A stretch of 64,000 bases of DNA from Stagonosporopsis chrysanthemi (GCA_022560025.1 JAFISE010000011.1:62001-126000); one strand, 5' to 3'. Shown: positions 34,654 to 47,760, numbered from the stretch's first letter. Program-made: numbers and translations. Notes: generated from the sequence alone by a model not told the origin.

Positions 34654-35985
34654 GATCCTCATATCCATCTTCCCCCATGCCCCATAAAATCGGATTCGAG
34701 AAGGCCTTGGTCACATTGCTAGATGGTCACTCATTCAGCCTTTTGACTGAGCTCGCAGGGTTGTGTTTGACCCGACTCTCCTAACGAATGGATTCCCACG
34801 ACTGCGAGCTGTCTAATCCATTAGACATCACGCCAAACCAGTCCAGGACCATCCACTTGAGCGACCCGGGTGATAGTCCGACGTCACCGCCGCCATCACC
34901 GCCGTGGTGGGATGGAGATCCTCTTCTTGGTCTCAGCTAGACGGTCAGACAACGCCATGCCGCGCCTGCAACCACTGTCCCGGCCCATGGAGATGACGCC
35001 CCCACTAACCCTGCCCCGTCCCCCGCGAGTTCCATCCCCGCCCCAACCCCCGGCACAGAATAACGACACCACACGCCCTCACCTTCACCTTCCACAGTCT
35101 CGCTTTGCACTTTCTCCGCAAAAGTCATGTAGCACCAGAAGTCTTGTACGACGAAGCAGTAGACGGCTCGTCAGGAGAGTAGATATCCCAATTCATTGAT
35201 CAGGTTCTTTTCACATGGCGTTCATACTAGCTCCGGTGCGGGTGGCTTACTGCCCTGTATTACATGTTCAATGCATATTCACAAATTCTGAACATCTTGT
35301 TCGACACGAAGACTGGAAAGAATGACGTTATCTGATCAAACGTGGGAAATGATGAGCGACAGGAAGCAGAAAAGTTATCTGATGGCGCTAATGCAGGAGC
35401 GGCCTTGGTGTGCTTGGCTCCGCCTCCGCAGTGTTAGTGCATGCAGCTGACCGGATCTCGATGGGCGCAAGTTCGTCGAGAAAATCAATATGTCACGATC
35501 GTAGAAGCGGTGCGGCGATGACAACGTCAACTCGAGTGTCGTGTAGGTAATATCTACTGCCTGGAGATCTGGTAATGCAGTGAACAAGCAGCTTATCGAT
35601 AGTGGGCGTAGACCTGAAGCTCCCACGTGCCGAGGCACGTCTTTCAAAGAATGCCACCAAAATATTGGCGGCACCAGCAGCATCCATTTCGCGCTGCAAT
35701 AGAATCCACCGCAATTATCTTGGTGCATTGTTTCTTGGAAGCGGTGAAGCGGCGACGCGGCGTAGGCACACCGCGCGCTTGCACCTTCCCTGCCATGATC
35801 TTCCCCACGTGGTGATCTTTGGCTTTGACGGCGTCGATCTTATCACACACGCTCTGCGCTGTTCCATTTCTTATTTGCCCCTCCTTCCCTCGCTGTCAAT
35901 TTATCTCTTGATCTAAGGCTTTGCTACTCTCATAGATCATTCGAGATTCGAGCTCCTCAACTGGTTCAGAGCTTTAACGGTCACC
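34654..35985. other. Intergenic
   Basis: 1.3 kb between KAP95 and the CDF transporter, same strand. Contains a C-rich stretch near 34970–35070 but no supported gene or repeat. Confidence 0.5.
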
Positions 35986-37454
35986 ATGTCATCGGAACCA
36001 GACCTCCACCATGCTATTTCGATGAAACCACACCCCTTCCATAAATACCCCGACCGTATAGAGCGCACATCGAGTCCCCACGTAAACGCGACCTCCTCTT
36101 CGACACAAATCAGCGCCTCCGGTGGTGGTGTTCATAAGTTCAATGGCAACAGCACAGCCGTCGAAACGATCTTCAATCACGAGCACGACCCCGTCGCACG
36201 GCCCAGTCACGTCTTGAACCGCGCGGACAGCTTCAGCGATGTCGAGTCGCAATCGCTGCCTCAATACACACCTGACAATGATCCATATCAGCTTGCATCA
36301 GCGATCAAGCCTGAGACAGAACTCGCCCAGATCAGAGCTAATAGCTCCCGCAAGCGCGATGGTTGTGGTCCTATAACTCTAAACAAGAAGGCTCGTAATG
36401 CCAAAAAGCTGGAGGAGTTCTACGAGGCGCAGAACGAGAACATCGAGCGGCTCTTGAAGCCTGTGGACGACCACCGACGAGCGGCGAAGGAAGAGGGCGA
36501 CGCGAACCACCTAAAATACAAGATTGCTGTGATAGGGTCATTCGTGGCGAACGTCATCCTCGCTGTGCTTCAGCTGTACGCGGCAATCAGCTCAAAGTCG
36601 CTGTCGTTGTTCACAACTATGGCCGACTCTCTCTTCGATCCGCTGTCAAATTTGACGCTGATTATGTGCGCTCGCGCTGTGTCGCGTGTCGATGCGCGTA
36701 AGTTCCCGTCCGGAAAAGCGCGTATCGAGACAGCAGGTAACCTCAGCTTCTGTGCGCTCATGATCACAGTCTCTGTCGTTATCATTGTCGAGGCCATCCG
36801 AACGGTTGCTGAACACACGGGCAGAGACACAAACGACTTCTTCTTGCCCTCTGTGATCGCGGTTGCCATTGCTTTTGCGACAAAGTTCAGCTTATTTCTG
36901 TACTGCTGGGCGATTCGCAACAAGTACAGCCAGGTCCGTATCCTGTGGGAAGACCACAGGAACGACCTGTTCATCAACGGCTTTGGTATCTTGACCAGCG
37001 TGGGTGGCGCAAAGCTCAGGTGGTGGATCGATCCCATGGGTGCCATGATGCTGTCCGTCTTGATCATCTTCTTATGGAGCCGGACCGCGTACAGCGAGTT
37101 CCAGCTCCTCATTGGTGTTACAGCGGATACGAACATGCTTCAGCACATCACATACATCTGTAGGTTTTGTTGTGTCTCCCGCACATCACTGTTTGCTAAC
37201 TCAGGGACCCAGCCATGACACACTCTCCCGCCATCCGTCAGATCGACACTGTACGCGCCTACCACTCTGGCCCACGCCTCATTGTTGAAGTCGACGTGGT
37301 TATGGACCCTGAGAGCTCGCTGCGAGCGACCCACGACATTGCTGAGGAGTTGCAGATCAAGCTTGAAAGTCTGCCTGATGTCGAGAGGGCGTATGTGCAT
37401 GTGGATTACGAAACGGACCATAGGCCAGAGCACTTCTTGAAGAAGGAATTGTAG
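35986..37454 (+). CDS. Mn-type cation diffusion facilitator (CDF) transporter
   Basis: Exons 35986–37159 and 37213–37454 (53-bp intron GTAGGT…CCCAG) give 471 residues. A ~180-residue disordered cytosolic N-terminus precedes the transporter core: IAVIGSFVANVILAVLQLYA (TM1), LFTTMADSLFDPLSNLTLIM (TM2), LSFCALMITVSVVIIVEAIR (TM3), DPMGAMMLSVLIIFLW (TM6) and a C-terminal cytoplasmic domain (VRAYHSGPRLIVEVDVVMDP). TM2 carries D214-x3-D218 and TM5 carries D323-x3-D327 (DHRND). DxxxD in both sites is the signature of manganese-type CDFs rather than zinc ones, which have His. It is probably an Mn2+/H+ antiporter of the Golgi, vacuole or plasma membrane. The acceptor choice gives YISMTHSPAIRQID, matching the family. 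Confidence 0.9.
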
Positions 37455-40400
37455 ACGGGGATGCATAAGATGCTCAGGGAGAGGATTGTAGGTAAAGAGC
37501 GTGTGGCGGAAAGCAGGATTGTATCGTCTAGCTATAAATGTAACAATATCATGGTGAAACACACGCGCTTACCAACTCCACCTTGGTAAGCACCAAAGCC
37601 TTCGTGTCCTAATCGTCTTTATCATCGGCAAAAACATCAACAGCTTCCCTTTCGGCATCATCGACCACCATCTTTGCCCAGGGTCGCCGTATCTCCTCAG
37701 CCCGCCAACAAAAAAGCTGGAGTCCGTAGTTTCCCACGCGCCCAGTCGCTGGCATTGGGGTCACCCTTTCAGAGCGCCTGAAAAATGCCCCGTTCAACCC
37801 CACATCCCGCCCTGCTCAACTCCACATCCCGTCCCGTCAAGACGTCCTCCTCACTGTCCACACTCCTCTCTGCTTGACGGATCTCAACGGCGCAGCACGA
37901 TCAAATCCTCGCTCATTCGGCGGCATATATCGCCTGTACACTGGAGCCGCAGTCCATATGTATTGTTCTGTTTGCCTCAAAGTGTATTCGTCGTCTGAAA
38001 GGGGATGTTCGCTCAGCTGAAGTGCTGTTTGCTCATTCGGGCCTGCTTTGGCCTTCTACGTTGCTTCTGTGAACAGTCAAGCTGTGCTTTGGGGCGAGAG
38101 GTGGAGGAGTGGACTTGTTCAAGGTACTGTGCTGAATTTGAAAGTCGGGTCTTCACTCCTCGGAGGATGAGTGCTGTGTCGATCCGGTCATCTGTCATGA
38201 GAGAGGAACTCGATATTCACGGGTCTACTACTGCACAAAACAGCTCTTACACCCGCCATTGACGAATATGGATATTGATATGAAGAGACTTATTGCAGAT
38301 TGAGAGCACACTCGCACATCTGTAAGCTCGGATCCAACCAATATCTCAATGAACCCTGTCCAAGTTATCAGGGCGCATCTATTCACACAGGCAGTGGTGA
38401 TGTGGCGATGGCATTCAGAATGCGATACATGAATCTGGTGTCCGAATCAGTTCCTTGTACAGCCATGTGTGCTCGACAAGAGATAACTTGATTGCTTCAT
38501 AAGTTCTCCTATCCTTTGATCAGACACCGGCCACTAGTAAAAATAAGCCCCTGTGCGTCTAGAAGTTTGCCAGGCACACGTGCAGTTGTCTGTGAACAAA
38601 GCCGGGACAAAGAGGCAGCAAGCGAGCATTGCACCTGACACCGCGGTGTCGAATTCCTTTATTTGCCCGTTAACCTTCGTTACGTACTTTTGCAAAGGTC
38701 TTGGGGTCGATATATAAGTCAAGTGAACATCACTGTTCACACATATCGCCCGTTGTTGCCTTGAGATCCCGCATCTCTGTCGGCCTCAGAGCGCATCCAG
38801 CATATTCGAGTGCTGCCATGCCAGCCCGAACACGTCGAAGACTCGGCAGAGCCTCAGGAATCGCTACCATAATCAGACATAGCAAAATCTCTTCAACACC
38901 TCACGACAGCCGAGAAAGGAACCTTCGCCGACGTGCCACGATCGCGGATTCTCGTTCACCAAACACACAGCGAAGATCCGAGCTACCGCTACCGTTTTCC
39001 CTGAAAAGCGACATCACGGCAAAGCGTGCCTGGTTGAGGCTATGGTGGTGAAGTATATAGCATAACGAGCATTCAATCTTGAAAGCTCTGGCTCTTTACA
39101 ACTCTTGGGCTTGAACTTGTCCACAGACGATGGCTCTTTTTGGTGGCGAGTGAATACGGGTCTCCTTTCGTGTCTATGACTGGTGAAAGCTGGAGGCACA
39201 GATTTTGGATTGTATCAGTATGGTCTGACGTTTGTATCGCGCAGAGACAATGCTTGAGCTTCTATGCTGTTGCACCAAAGTTGTCTTCGGTGTCCAGGAA
39301 GACAGGAACGTCTTGCAAATAAGAGGCTGCATTCGAGGTTGTACTTGATGGGCATTGTCCATGTAGGATCGATATTCAGGAACGTGTCCTGTTGATCGCT
39401 GACAGAGACCCGTGACTGAACTTGGTCAGAGCTGCTGGTATTCGCTCTCGATCGCAGCAGTATGGTATAGAATCGACCAAAGATGTGAGTCGCAAACTTG
39501 CTTTTGCAGATCCTGTCTTTTCCTTGCTCATGGAACTGGTAGATGGTCGGCACGCTGTATGATTGATGACAGCGTCTGCATTCTAACTTAATCAAGATCC
39601 CACGGATATATGCGTCGTGCTCTCCAGAAAAGTCTGATATCCGGTGTGGACAGAAAGTCTGATGAAAGGCCAGTGTAGATCGCGACTCGCAAAGGACAAT
39701 CCACCTGTGTCATCAGGCCTCGAGAGCTCCAAGAATTGTGGAGTAAGGCGTTCACACCCATACGCGATTGGTCGCTCTGAGCTGCAGCAACGAAGAGCCG
39801 AGTGACGGGTGGCCAGACGGCAGGTCTGACAGAATTTGGTCGATCGAGGCGTTACGAAGTGCGGCTGGTCGTCGGTGGCCCCAGTACGGTGCGATGCATT
39901 CTCTATGCTTGACCAGTCAGCTGCGGACACAGCACCATCACCTGGACGTCTCTACCGACGTCCTGGCGTGGTGTTTGCAGTTGACTTACCAGTGAAGTCC
40001 AACATGTGGAGGTTGTCGCTCAGACAAGGAGAAGATTTGGGAATTCGGTGAGGTCAAGATGTACTGCAAAATTGCTTTCCCGTGGAGATCAATACTCATG
40101 TCTTCGAGACTACTTCAATTCGTAAGGCTTCCCGTACGGTACGGGTGGCTGTTCCGAATTGGACAGCACATTCTGCAGAAAGACGGCTGACTTCAGGAGA
40201 TGCTCCCGCAATCGCCTGACATGTCCAGTAATGTAGATGTGGCTTGGTGAAGCTTGTGTTAAAGAACTCAGCCCAAGGGTTGCTTCCGGGATGCGTTACA
40301 GTATGAAGGAACCGCACTTATCGTTTTGTATCTACGCTTACCAGAATGATCTCAATTCAAGGTAGAATCAGTAAGGCTATGATGCGGCCCGTCACGCCGG

Positions 40401-41567
40401 TAGCAGACGCGAAGAAAGTCAGTGGACGGTCCTTCATAATTTGCCACGAAGAGCGAACTAGAACAAGCGGAGCGAAAAACATCAAGTGTGATACACGCAT
40501 GTCATGCCATATGCCCACCAACCATGGTGTACTGTTCGGCGCTGGTCAGAATCATGGTCCATACGAAACCTCGGAGCAGCACGACAGTTGGGGAGGCTGG
40601 CGATAGCGCCTTGGCATTGCGGGCCCACTCCTGCTCCGCATGCTCTCCGTGTTAGATTCCGTTCCTTCCCCTGGAGGAAATCCACAACCCGTTGATCAAT
40701 CTGCCTGTCCTGAAGCTCGAGTCGAGATGCACAAGCGCCATGCCAACCCCGCATGGCGTCTGTTTCCGCCCTTGCTTTGCATTGCAGCGCTAGTGCGGAG
40801 CTCCAGTACTATTCGCGGATAATTCGCTCTACCCTGGCTGTTCGATGAAACTCTCACCTACTGTGTCTTCTTGTCGTCGTTCCACCTATACAAGTTGGGT
40901 AGGCGGCGTGCTTGTCACCTGTTTTCCAGTCTTCGCGTTGACTGCGCAGTCAGTTGAGATGGCTCGACCTTTCGGCCTGGCCCACTGAGCGAGGGCACAC
41001 GTGCTGGTATCACATTTTGTCGCGGAGACCACACGAGCCTGCCCCAAGCTTTGTCAGGATTGATGTGGCCCGCGCGAGCCCGTCTTAGTGGGTAGCAAAG
41101 CCCAGGTGCCCATGGGGGCTCCCCGCACCAACCTGTTAAGATTCTTTTGTCTCTGCAGCACCCACTGATTGGGGGTTGTGCCTCGTGGCGTTGCATAACG
41201 ATCCCCGTGCAAGTCACCACCCTCTTTGAGGCGGCCCTGCGGAGCTGGAACGCCAATCCCCGCGTTCTCGTCAGCTTGCGATGCGGCGTTGTTCTCTCAG
41301 ATAGTTGAGGCTGCTCCAGCGCCTAAATGCGCCTTACCCAATGCGGCAGCGGAGCGTTGCTCTCCGGTCCTCATCCTACCAGAGCACGGTATCTAGAACC
41401 CAACTCCGACAGAGCACCACTGAGATGGAGCGTTTACCCGGATATTGCGGGCCCAGAGCCCGGGTCCCCTACCTACAGACCGTAGTATTCGTTGTTGATT
41501 TATAGTCAGTTGAAGCCGCACTCTTGCATCCATCAGCAGCTACCCTCACCCCAAGGAACACGCTACG
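37455..41567. other. Gene-poor 4.1-kb region with coding-like scraps
   Basis: No complete gene can be read on either strand. A TATATAAG box at ~38711 precedes a 77-codon Arg-rich frame at 38818–39051 (MPARTRRRLGRAS) of doubtful meaning. On the minus strand a hydrophobic, protein-like frame (FFAPLVLVRSSWQIM, then FFASATGVTGRIIALLILP followed by a stop) lies near 40330–40480. A consensus splice donor (ACTG|GTAAGT) lies at ~39990. These may be remnants of decayed genes. No terminal repeats or transposase motifs were seen. Confidence 0.45.
38711..39051 (+). other. TATA box followed by short Arg-rich frame (doubtful)
   Basis: TATATAAG at 38711–38718 sits ~100 bp before an ATG at 38818, which opens a 77-codon frame ending in LRLWW. 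The frame is Arg/Ser-rich and resembles no family I know. Spacing is plausible for transcription but coding status is weak. Confidence 0.2.
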
Positions 41568-43402
41568 ATGGCTGACACCAAGGAAACTACTCACGAGTTC
41601 ATCAACCAAGCCCACTCCGACAATGGCGTATGCAATCCCATCTCGAGGCTCAACATCAAGCTGACGATTCCGTAGGACTCTAAGGGCGCTATTGCTGAGG
41701 TCAAGGTCATCTCAGGGTCCGAAGCACTCGCAGAGGCCAGGCTTAAGGAGCCTGTTGCTCTCGTAACCTGGCACTCGTTTGTCCTCTACCTATGCGCCAT
41801 GGTCGGCTTCATGTGCTCCACCTCCAACGGTTTCGATGGCTCTATGTTCAACTCTCTTCTCACGAACGACACTTTCAAGTCGTACTACAAAGTGGAGAGT
41901 ACTGGTGCCTGGGCTGGTATTGTCACGTCTATGTACCAGATTGGTGGTGTCTGTGCTCTTCCGTTCATTGGACCTGCTTGCGATACCTGGGGTCGCAGGT
42001 ATGGAATGATGATCGGTGGTGCCATCGCCAGCACAGGTGTTATCATTCAGGCGACTACAAAGCCTGGTGGCAGCGCTGTTGGCCAGTTCATGGGTGGTCG
42101 TCTGCTGCTTGGTTTCGGTGTGCCAATTCTTACTACTGCCGGGCCTCTTCACGTCATCGAGACCGCACACCCTGCTCACCGCGGTATCATCACCGGTCTT
42201 TACAACACTTTCTGGTGAGTAAAATCAGGGTGTGATAATCTGTAGTGCAGATCTGACTTCGTCACAGGTTTGTTGGTTCTATTCTCGCCGCTGGTGTCAC
42301 TCGTGGCTCCGTCACCCTTCCCGGCAACCAGAGCTGGATCGTGCCCGTCTGGATGCAGATCCTCTTCCCTGCCACGGTCCTACTCCTTGCCTGGTTTCTA
42401 CCCGAAAGTCCTCGCTGGCTCTACGCTCGTGGCAAACACGCCGAAGCCAAGCGGGTACTTGCTAAATACCACGGCCTCGGCAAGGAGGACAGCGTCTGGG
42501 TGACTATGCAGATCAACGAGTACGAGGAGTACCTCAACCTGGACGGTGCAGACAAGCGCTGGTGGGACTACAGTGCGCTATTCAAGCAACGCTCCTCCCG
42601 CTACCGTCTTGCCTGCAACGTCTGCATTACTGTTTTCAGTCAATGGGCGGGTAACGGTGCCGTGGACTACTTCCTCGATGGTGTTCTAGAGTCCGCTGGT
42701 GTCACCGAGCAGCTCAAGAAGATGAACATCAACTTGGGCAAGTCCTGCATGCAACTGACCTTCGTACGTAGTCACTATGAACTGAACAGAGGTCTGTACT
42801 AACGATTGATAGGCTGTTACCGGAGCCTTCTTTGTCGACAGGCTTGGTCGTCGTCCTATGATTATGGGCACGTTCGGCAGTATCTCTTTCATCTGGGCTG
42901 CCGCCATCATTGCTGTCGCTATGCAGGAGAAGACCGGTGCCAGCTCCGCCAGCAACGCATTCATCGCCTTCATTTTCATCTTCAACGCCATCTATGCCTT
43001 CGGTATCACGCCCCTCCAGGCTCTGTACCCCGTCGAGGTACTCTCTTTCGAGATCCGCGCCAAGGGCATGGCTTTCTCCAACTTATCTCTCACGATCGCC
43101 ATGATGATCAACCAGTTCGCGTATCCCATTGCTCTGAAGAACATCAAGTGGAGACTGTACATCGTCTTCGCCATCTGGTGCCCTATTCAGGCTGCCATTG
43201 TCTACATGTTCATCCCAGAGACCAAGAACCGCACCCTCGAAGTGAGCTTTGCCCAATTGCGTTGTTTGGAATGCACAGTGTTGACATTTTACAGGAAATT
43301 GATGATATCTTCAACAGCCCCAACCCTCGCAATGCTTCGCTCATTAAGAAGAAGGTTGCTACCGATGTGCGCGGCAACATTCTCGAGGTCGAGAAGATCT
43401 GA
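41568..43402 (+). CDS. MFS sugar porter (hexose/lactose permease-like)
   Basis: Five exons (41568–41627, 41676–42214, 42268–42763, 42813–43241, 43295–43402) with 48–53-bp introns give 543 residues in consistent phase. Sugar-porter motifs are present: FDGSMFNSLL after TM1, DTWGRRYGMM (motif A loop), FMGGRLLLGFGVPI, PESPRWLYARGKHAEAKRVL, FSQWAGNGAVDYFLDGVL in TM7, DRLGRRPMIM (second GRR loop) and PETKNRTLEE at the end of TM12. Twelve hydrophobic spans can be counted. It is a plasma-membrane proton/sugar symporter of the fungal hexose/lactose-permease type; the substrate cannot be told from the sequence. It is intact, although it lies between two gene-poor stretches and next to two broken genes. 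Confidence 0.92.
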
Positions 43403-45781
43403 AAGGTTCTACATTCGCTCGAAGCCAAGAGTACATGTCGCTCAGTATGGACTGCGGCACAATAATGCCACAGGAGATAGGTACGGGTGTTGGATCTGTG
43501 GTCGCTATCAGGCACTCGCTAAGGTTGATATGAGTTTAATTGAGATACCCTCCAAGTCGACTGTTTTGAATCAAAATACCAAGCGTGGCTTCCTACTAAC
43601 AGACAGCAAACGGCGACCTCGCATGCGTCCACTGATGGCCACAGAGCATCGACAAGCTATCCCAAACCTTTCAAGTCTATGGTTCTTTGCTATCTTCCCT
43701 TTATCCTTCATCACTGAATGTTTTCAAATCACCAGTCGGTTCAAGATAATACGTATTCAGAACACCCAACATGTACCCAAGTGTCATTTGAACAAACAAG
43801 ATCCGAACACCCTGCCCACGTATGCTAAAAGTTTCCACAGACGAGTTGAAAGAAGTGAGCTGCTAAGGAATGCCGATGGTAGAGTAAAGTTTTCTGTTTC
43901 ATGGTGCCTATACATGGCCTTAAATATGCTTTCAGAGTCGATACCGGAGCACATTAGTTTTCGTGTGTACTCTGAGGCACGAGAACTGTACACGCATCGT
44001 CAATTACGGTATAGAATTCAATCTCAGTGGATACGCAGCGCCGGCTCACTCATCAAGAGTTCTATTGACAAGGTAGGCGATGATTGAAAGTTTGTGATGC
44101 TTGACAATACTTTAATGAGATCTATCCTTGTGAAGGCAGGGCTGGAATATGCACGCTGCATCCCAAAGAGACTCAATTGCGAAGTCCATGATGAGACGGC
44201 GGCACAGCCTGCCCAAAAGACGATGGTATTCCGCCTTTCTTCTTGTCGATCAGCTATCTCCCAGCGCCTGCCAGTCCATCTCTGTTCTCACGCATATGAT
44301 GGCGCTTCACGCCACGCTCTGAACAGCCATGGACAGCCCATGATCCTTTTACATCTCACCAATCCTCCAAACAAACCTCAAAATCCTCAAACAGCGCAGA
44401 TTCCCCATTTCTAGGCTTCGAACTGACTCAGTATATGGAGCCTCTCACTTGTACTTGATTTGCACTCCCTAGTCATTCGAAGTTCCATATGCAGGCCCCT
44501 GCAAGCGCTTACGCTCCCACACCTCCCATATCTCTTCCCCGCTTCGCAGCTGCATGGGAAACCCCATTCTGAGGCAGGCGAGGCTGGATCTGAGCCGTGC
44601 GATCTGGGCCTGTGGAGCTAATTTTAGGCGAGAAGCGGCAGAGGAGAAGAAGGGATGCAGGGCCGACGGGTCGATCTAGCCTTGCCCGTGTGGCGCTGTG
44701 AAGAACGGCAATTTCGTGTGGCAGGTATGCAGCGAGGTGCTTGCCGGATATAGTAGTCCATCATGGTCCAATGATGTGATTCGAATAAGTCAAGTAATAA
44801 CTTCCCCCATCTTTTATCATAACAACAGTTGTTTCTCGACCTACTTTCGTCCCGTAGGACTAGATTGCAGCAAGAGGATTGTTTATCTGTGTATACTTGG
44901 TTTGATATCAAGCCTTGTAGGTCTCAAAACACAAATGTGTTGTACGTTTGGCTGCAACCTGAATTTATGCTGGTAATAGGAAGGTTCTCCTTTCGCTCTT
45001 TGACCCAGGCAGCCTCCAAGACCTATTGAGATAGACTCAGAGTCGACCAGCGTTGAAGAGGCTGCTAATATACCAAGAGAAATTGATCTGGGCAGCAGGG
45101 GTTTAAAAGAAGCACTGATGTTGACAGCAGATGTCCGCTACTACTGCAATAAAACCCTGACCTACACTTGAATAGGGAGAAGCACAGTTACTATAAGACT
45201 CTTTCTTCACCTCCGATTCAACCCGCAATTTATCATTTGTATGGCGGGCCCAAGCAGACTCTTGATCAATAGTCCATACTTACGGGAGGTAGACCAAACA
45301 CTGCCAAGCCTCTGCAGTTCGTGTAGCACACCAACTGAGTATCCCTCATTCTTCAATTTGCAATAATCATCGGGAAACTACTTGCTTCTATTAGCTCCTT
45401 GTAGATACATCGACGCACCAAACACCGTGGTTCTCTTGGCATCTCCGCCGAACTGGGCAGCAGTAGCCCTAATATATCCTTGCTTACAACAACTAGAACG
45501 GCAAAGCCTCCTCTGTCAATGTGGGCATCAACCCACGCCTCGTAAATCGAGTGTCTCACCAAGCTCCTCCAGCCGGACTTGCTTAGGATCGACGTCGGTG
45601 CAACTGGCAGCATCGAAACCACATTTGCCGACTATTAAATCCCCGGCCTGATTCAAAGAGTCACAGAACTGCGAACCGCGCTTTGGCTGATTCTAGAATT
45701 GGTTGGAATTTTAGGCTGCAGTCCCTGTCGAAGCTTTTGCCTGTGACGGTGCCAAGCCACAATTATTCAGGGCACACGTAC
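43403..45781. other. Gene-poor 2.4-kb region
   Basis: No gene can be supported. The sequence is visibly more AT-rich than the flanking coding regions. A 41-codon coding-like frame begins at 45241 (MAGPSRLLINSPYLREVDQT) but stops at 45366 without a convincing continuation. Probably decayed sequence. Confidence 0.45.
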
Positions 45782-45793
45782 GTATAAAAAAGA
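45782..45793 (+). promoter_or_regulatory. TATA-like promoter element
   Basis: GTATAAAAAAGAG starts 48 bp before an ATG at 45830 (MASTMF, then TGA). A CT-rich leader lies between them. This looks like the former promoter of the interrupted gene that follows; the first ATG is followed by a stop after six codons, another sign of decay or of a missing leader intron. Confidence 0.45.
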
Positions 45794-45892
45794 GAACGCT
45801 CCCCCACTTTTCTGCTTCTCTACCTCACCATGGCCTCCACTATGTTCTGAACTATGCCAACGTAAGAGCTTCTCACTCGTACCTTCGCTCCT

Positions 45893-47326
45893 GGTTTCGC
45901 GCAGGCTGTCTGGGAGTCTGATACTACCATCTACCACGCCGAGACGACATTCAGCAGACATGTCCTAGACATGGCACAGAACTTTGCACCTCCAGGCATC
46001 TCTCTTACTACCACTTTCCCGACATGCCGGGAGAATTTCCCGACGGTCTTGAAAGACATCCTCAGCAACACGGCTAGAACTCAGGTCATGCAAAATACCA
46101 ACCACTTCAATACCCTCCTCGAGAGCCCGGTCAGCGACGAACTCTTTACTCACCACACTTTCAGCACATGGCTTCGCGACATCACCGAAGGTCTTATGAA
46201 ATGTCACCTTGCAACAATCAGTCAGTCTGCGTCGACGTCGATTACGTCTGGACCTTGCAGCAACCCCGGCTCCATGTCTTCACGCTCCACAGCGCCTTTA
46301 CTCGTTCAGCGCGACCTTGCTAGATCGTACGATGACGTTGAAGATGACAATAACAGGGTCGTCCAAATGACACTGCGAGGTCCGACAATGACCAGTGCAT
46401 GGAGAAATAACACAGATTTTGTGGATTTCTCTCCGCCAACTCAGTTGCGCCATCTCACCTCAACGTCATGCCTTCCGAATGTCGGTTCAAGTTCTTCTCC
46501 GATGCAGCCTGCCAATGTTGCTGTTTTCCACGGGACCGACGGTCACTTCAAAGCAGGCGGTGTGATCTGGCCAGACTCTTAGGAAAGGTCTGCACTCAAC
46601 CTCCGCGGTGCTGACCAGGAGGTTCAAATGAACCCTAGAGGAGTCAAAGTCGTGTACACTACGTTCAGCCCCCTGCGCGCTTTCATTTGGGCTGCATTCA
46701 AGGCCTCGATCTTCACCAATATCCCCACGCCCATCAGACGCAACGAACTCACACGTGAGTTCACCGTGAACAATCGAAGCTTCAAGGGCGTAGCCGTGTT
46801 CATGTTCCAAGTGAGTACGCCTCGCCCATCAGACAAGCTCTCTGCTACGGTCTTCGGTGATGCTTCCTCAAGTCGAGCTTTCTCGCAAGGTGTCATAGTG
46901 CTAAACAACTCCGGGTCTTCCGACGGGAACGAGTGGGATCCAGATAAATCCTGGCAACGCCTGTCACATATTCACAAGACAGCTTTGGAGACATGGCCCC
47001 ACGTACTTCACAGCCATGAGTTTGACGGCCAAGAGCGAGAGCTAGCCAGTATTGGATGCAACATGTACCGAACCTGCTGGAGCGGGCCTGGCATTGACCA
47101 TCTTAACTCCCAATATAAGCGAACTCTCGTGATCACATTCGAGTATACACCACCGATGGCGCGTCCCAAGAACCTCTCAGCTTCCACCAACATTTCAAAG
47201 AACAAGCACGGGGACGAGGACAAAGATGGAAATGGCAAGGGCAAGGACGTGAAGGGCACGGGCAAAGCGGGACAGATGTGGTCCAATGTCATCGAGAAGA
47301 CGAAATCGACACTCAGCATGAAATGA
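45893..47326 (+). pseudogene. Unrecognised protein gene with internal in-frame TAG
   Basis: One reading frame runs from a likely acceptor (GCGCAG near 45904) through AVWESDTTIYHAETTF, the ATG at 45971 (MAQNFAPPGISLTTTFP) and on to the stop at 47326. It is broken only by TAG at 46580–46582. Sequence character continues across the stop: GHFKAGGVIWPDS before, ERSALNLRGADQEVQMNPRG after. The downstream part is rich in order-promoting residues (VKVVYTTFSPLRAFIWAAFK, LVITFEYTPPMARPKNL) and ends in a Lys/Gly/Asp-rich tail. I do not recognise the family. Alternatives to a pseudogene: an unusual intron spanning the TAG, programmed readthrough, or two genes (second start at 46628). A GTGAGTACG donor-like site at 46810 may mark a real intron downstream. 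Confidence 0.5.
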
Positions 47327-47760
47327 TGAGCGATTGGGTGGTAATGGGCTACAATTTCTTTCTCGAGTAGGCTTTTACTGCCTCTCTTATCTGAGGTTCT
47401 CGGGTTCTGCGAGACTCCGTTGCAGAAAGAGCTTTACTTGCTCGCGTATGCCCGGCTTTGAATCAAGTTCGTGGTCCAGAAACACCAAGAAGTCGTGTCT
47501 TCAACCGTAGCCTACACATATGCTAGTAATAAAAATGTACTTGAAACTCGACAGTGCCCAACGCTTACAACATGTCAGCCAGATCTGTCTACCCAGAGAT
47601 ATAGCGCATGTTACTATCTTCTTGTGGGATTGGTAAAGCCAGTATACAGTCGCAGTGGTAAAGCGTACACCAAGGGACAAGTCTGGATAGCACGTAGTAA
47701 ATCTAGTCAGCCAAGAACCCAGCTCCTTCGTACTTCGCTGAATTGCCTTGCTAAATTCTA
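47327..47760. other. Intergenic between two broken genes
   Basis: About 430 bp between convergent ends of the two interrupted genes. No features seen. Confidence 0.45.

Noticed and set aside
39215..39930. Two adjacent minus-strand frames with CxxC-like cysteines (KFCQTCRL, LECRRCHQSY)
   Set aside because: They lie in a stop-rich region, have no start or splice context linking them and match no family order; kept only as possible remnants.
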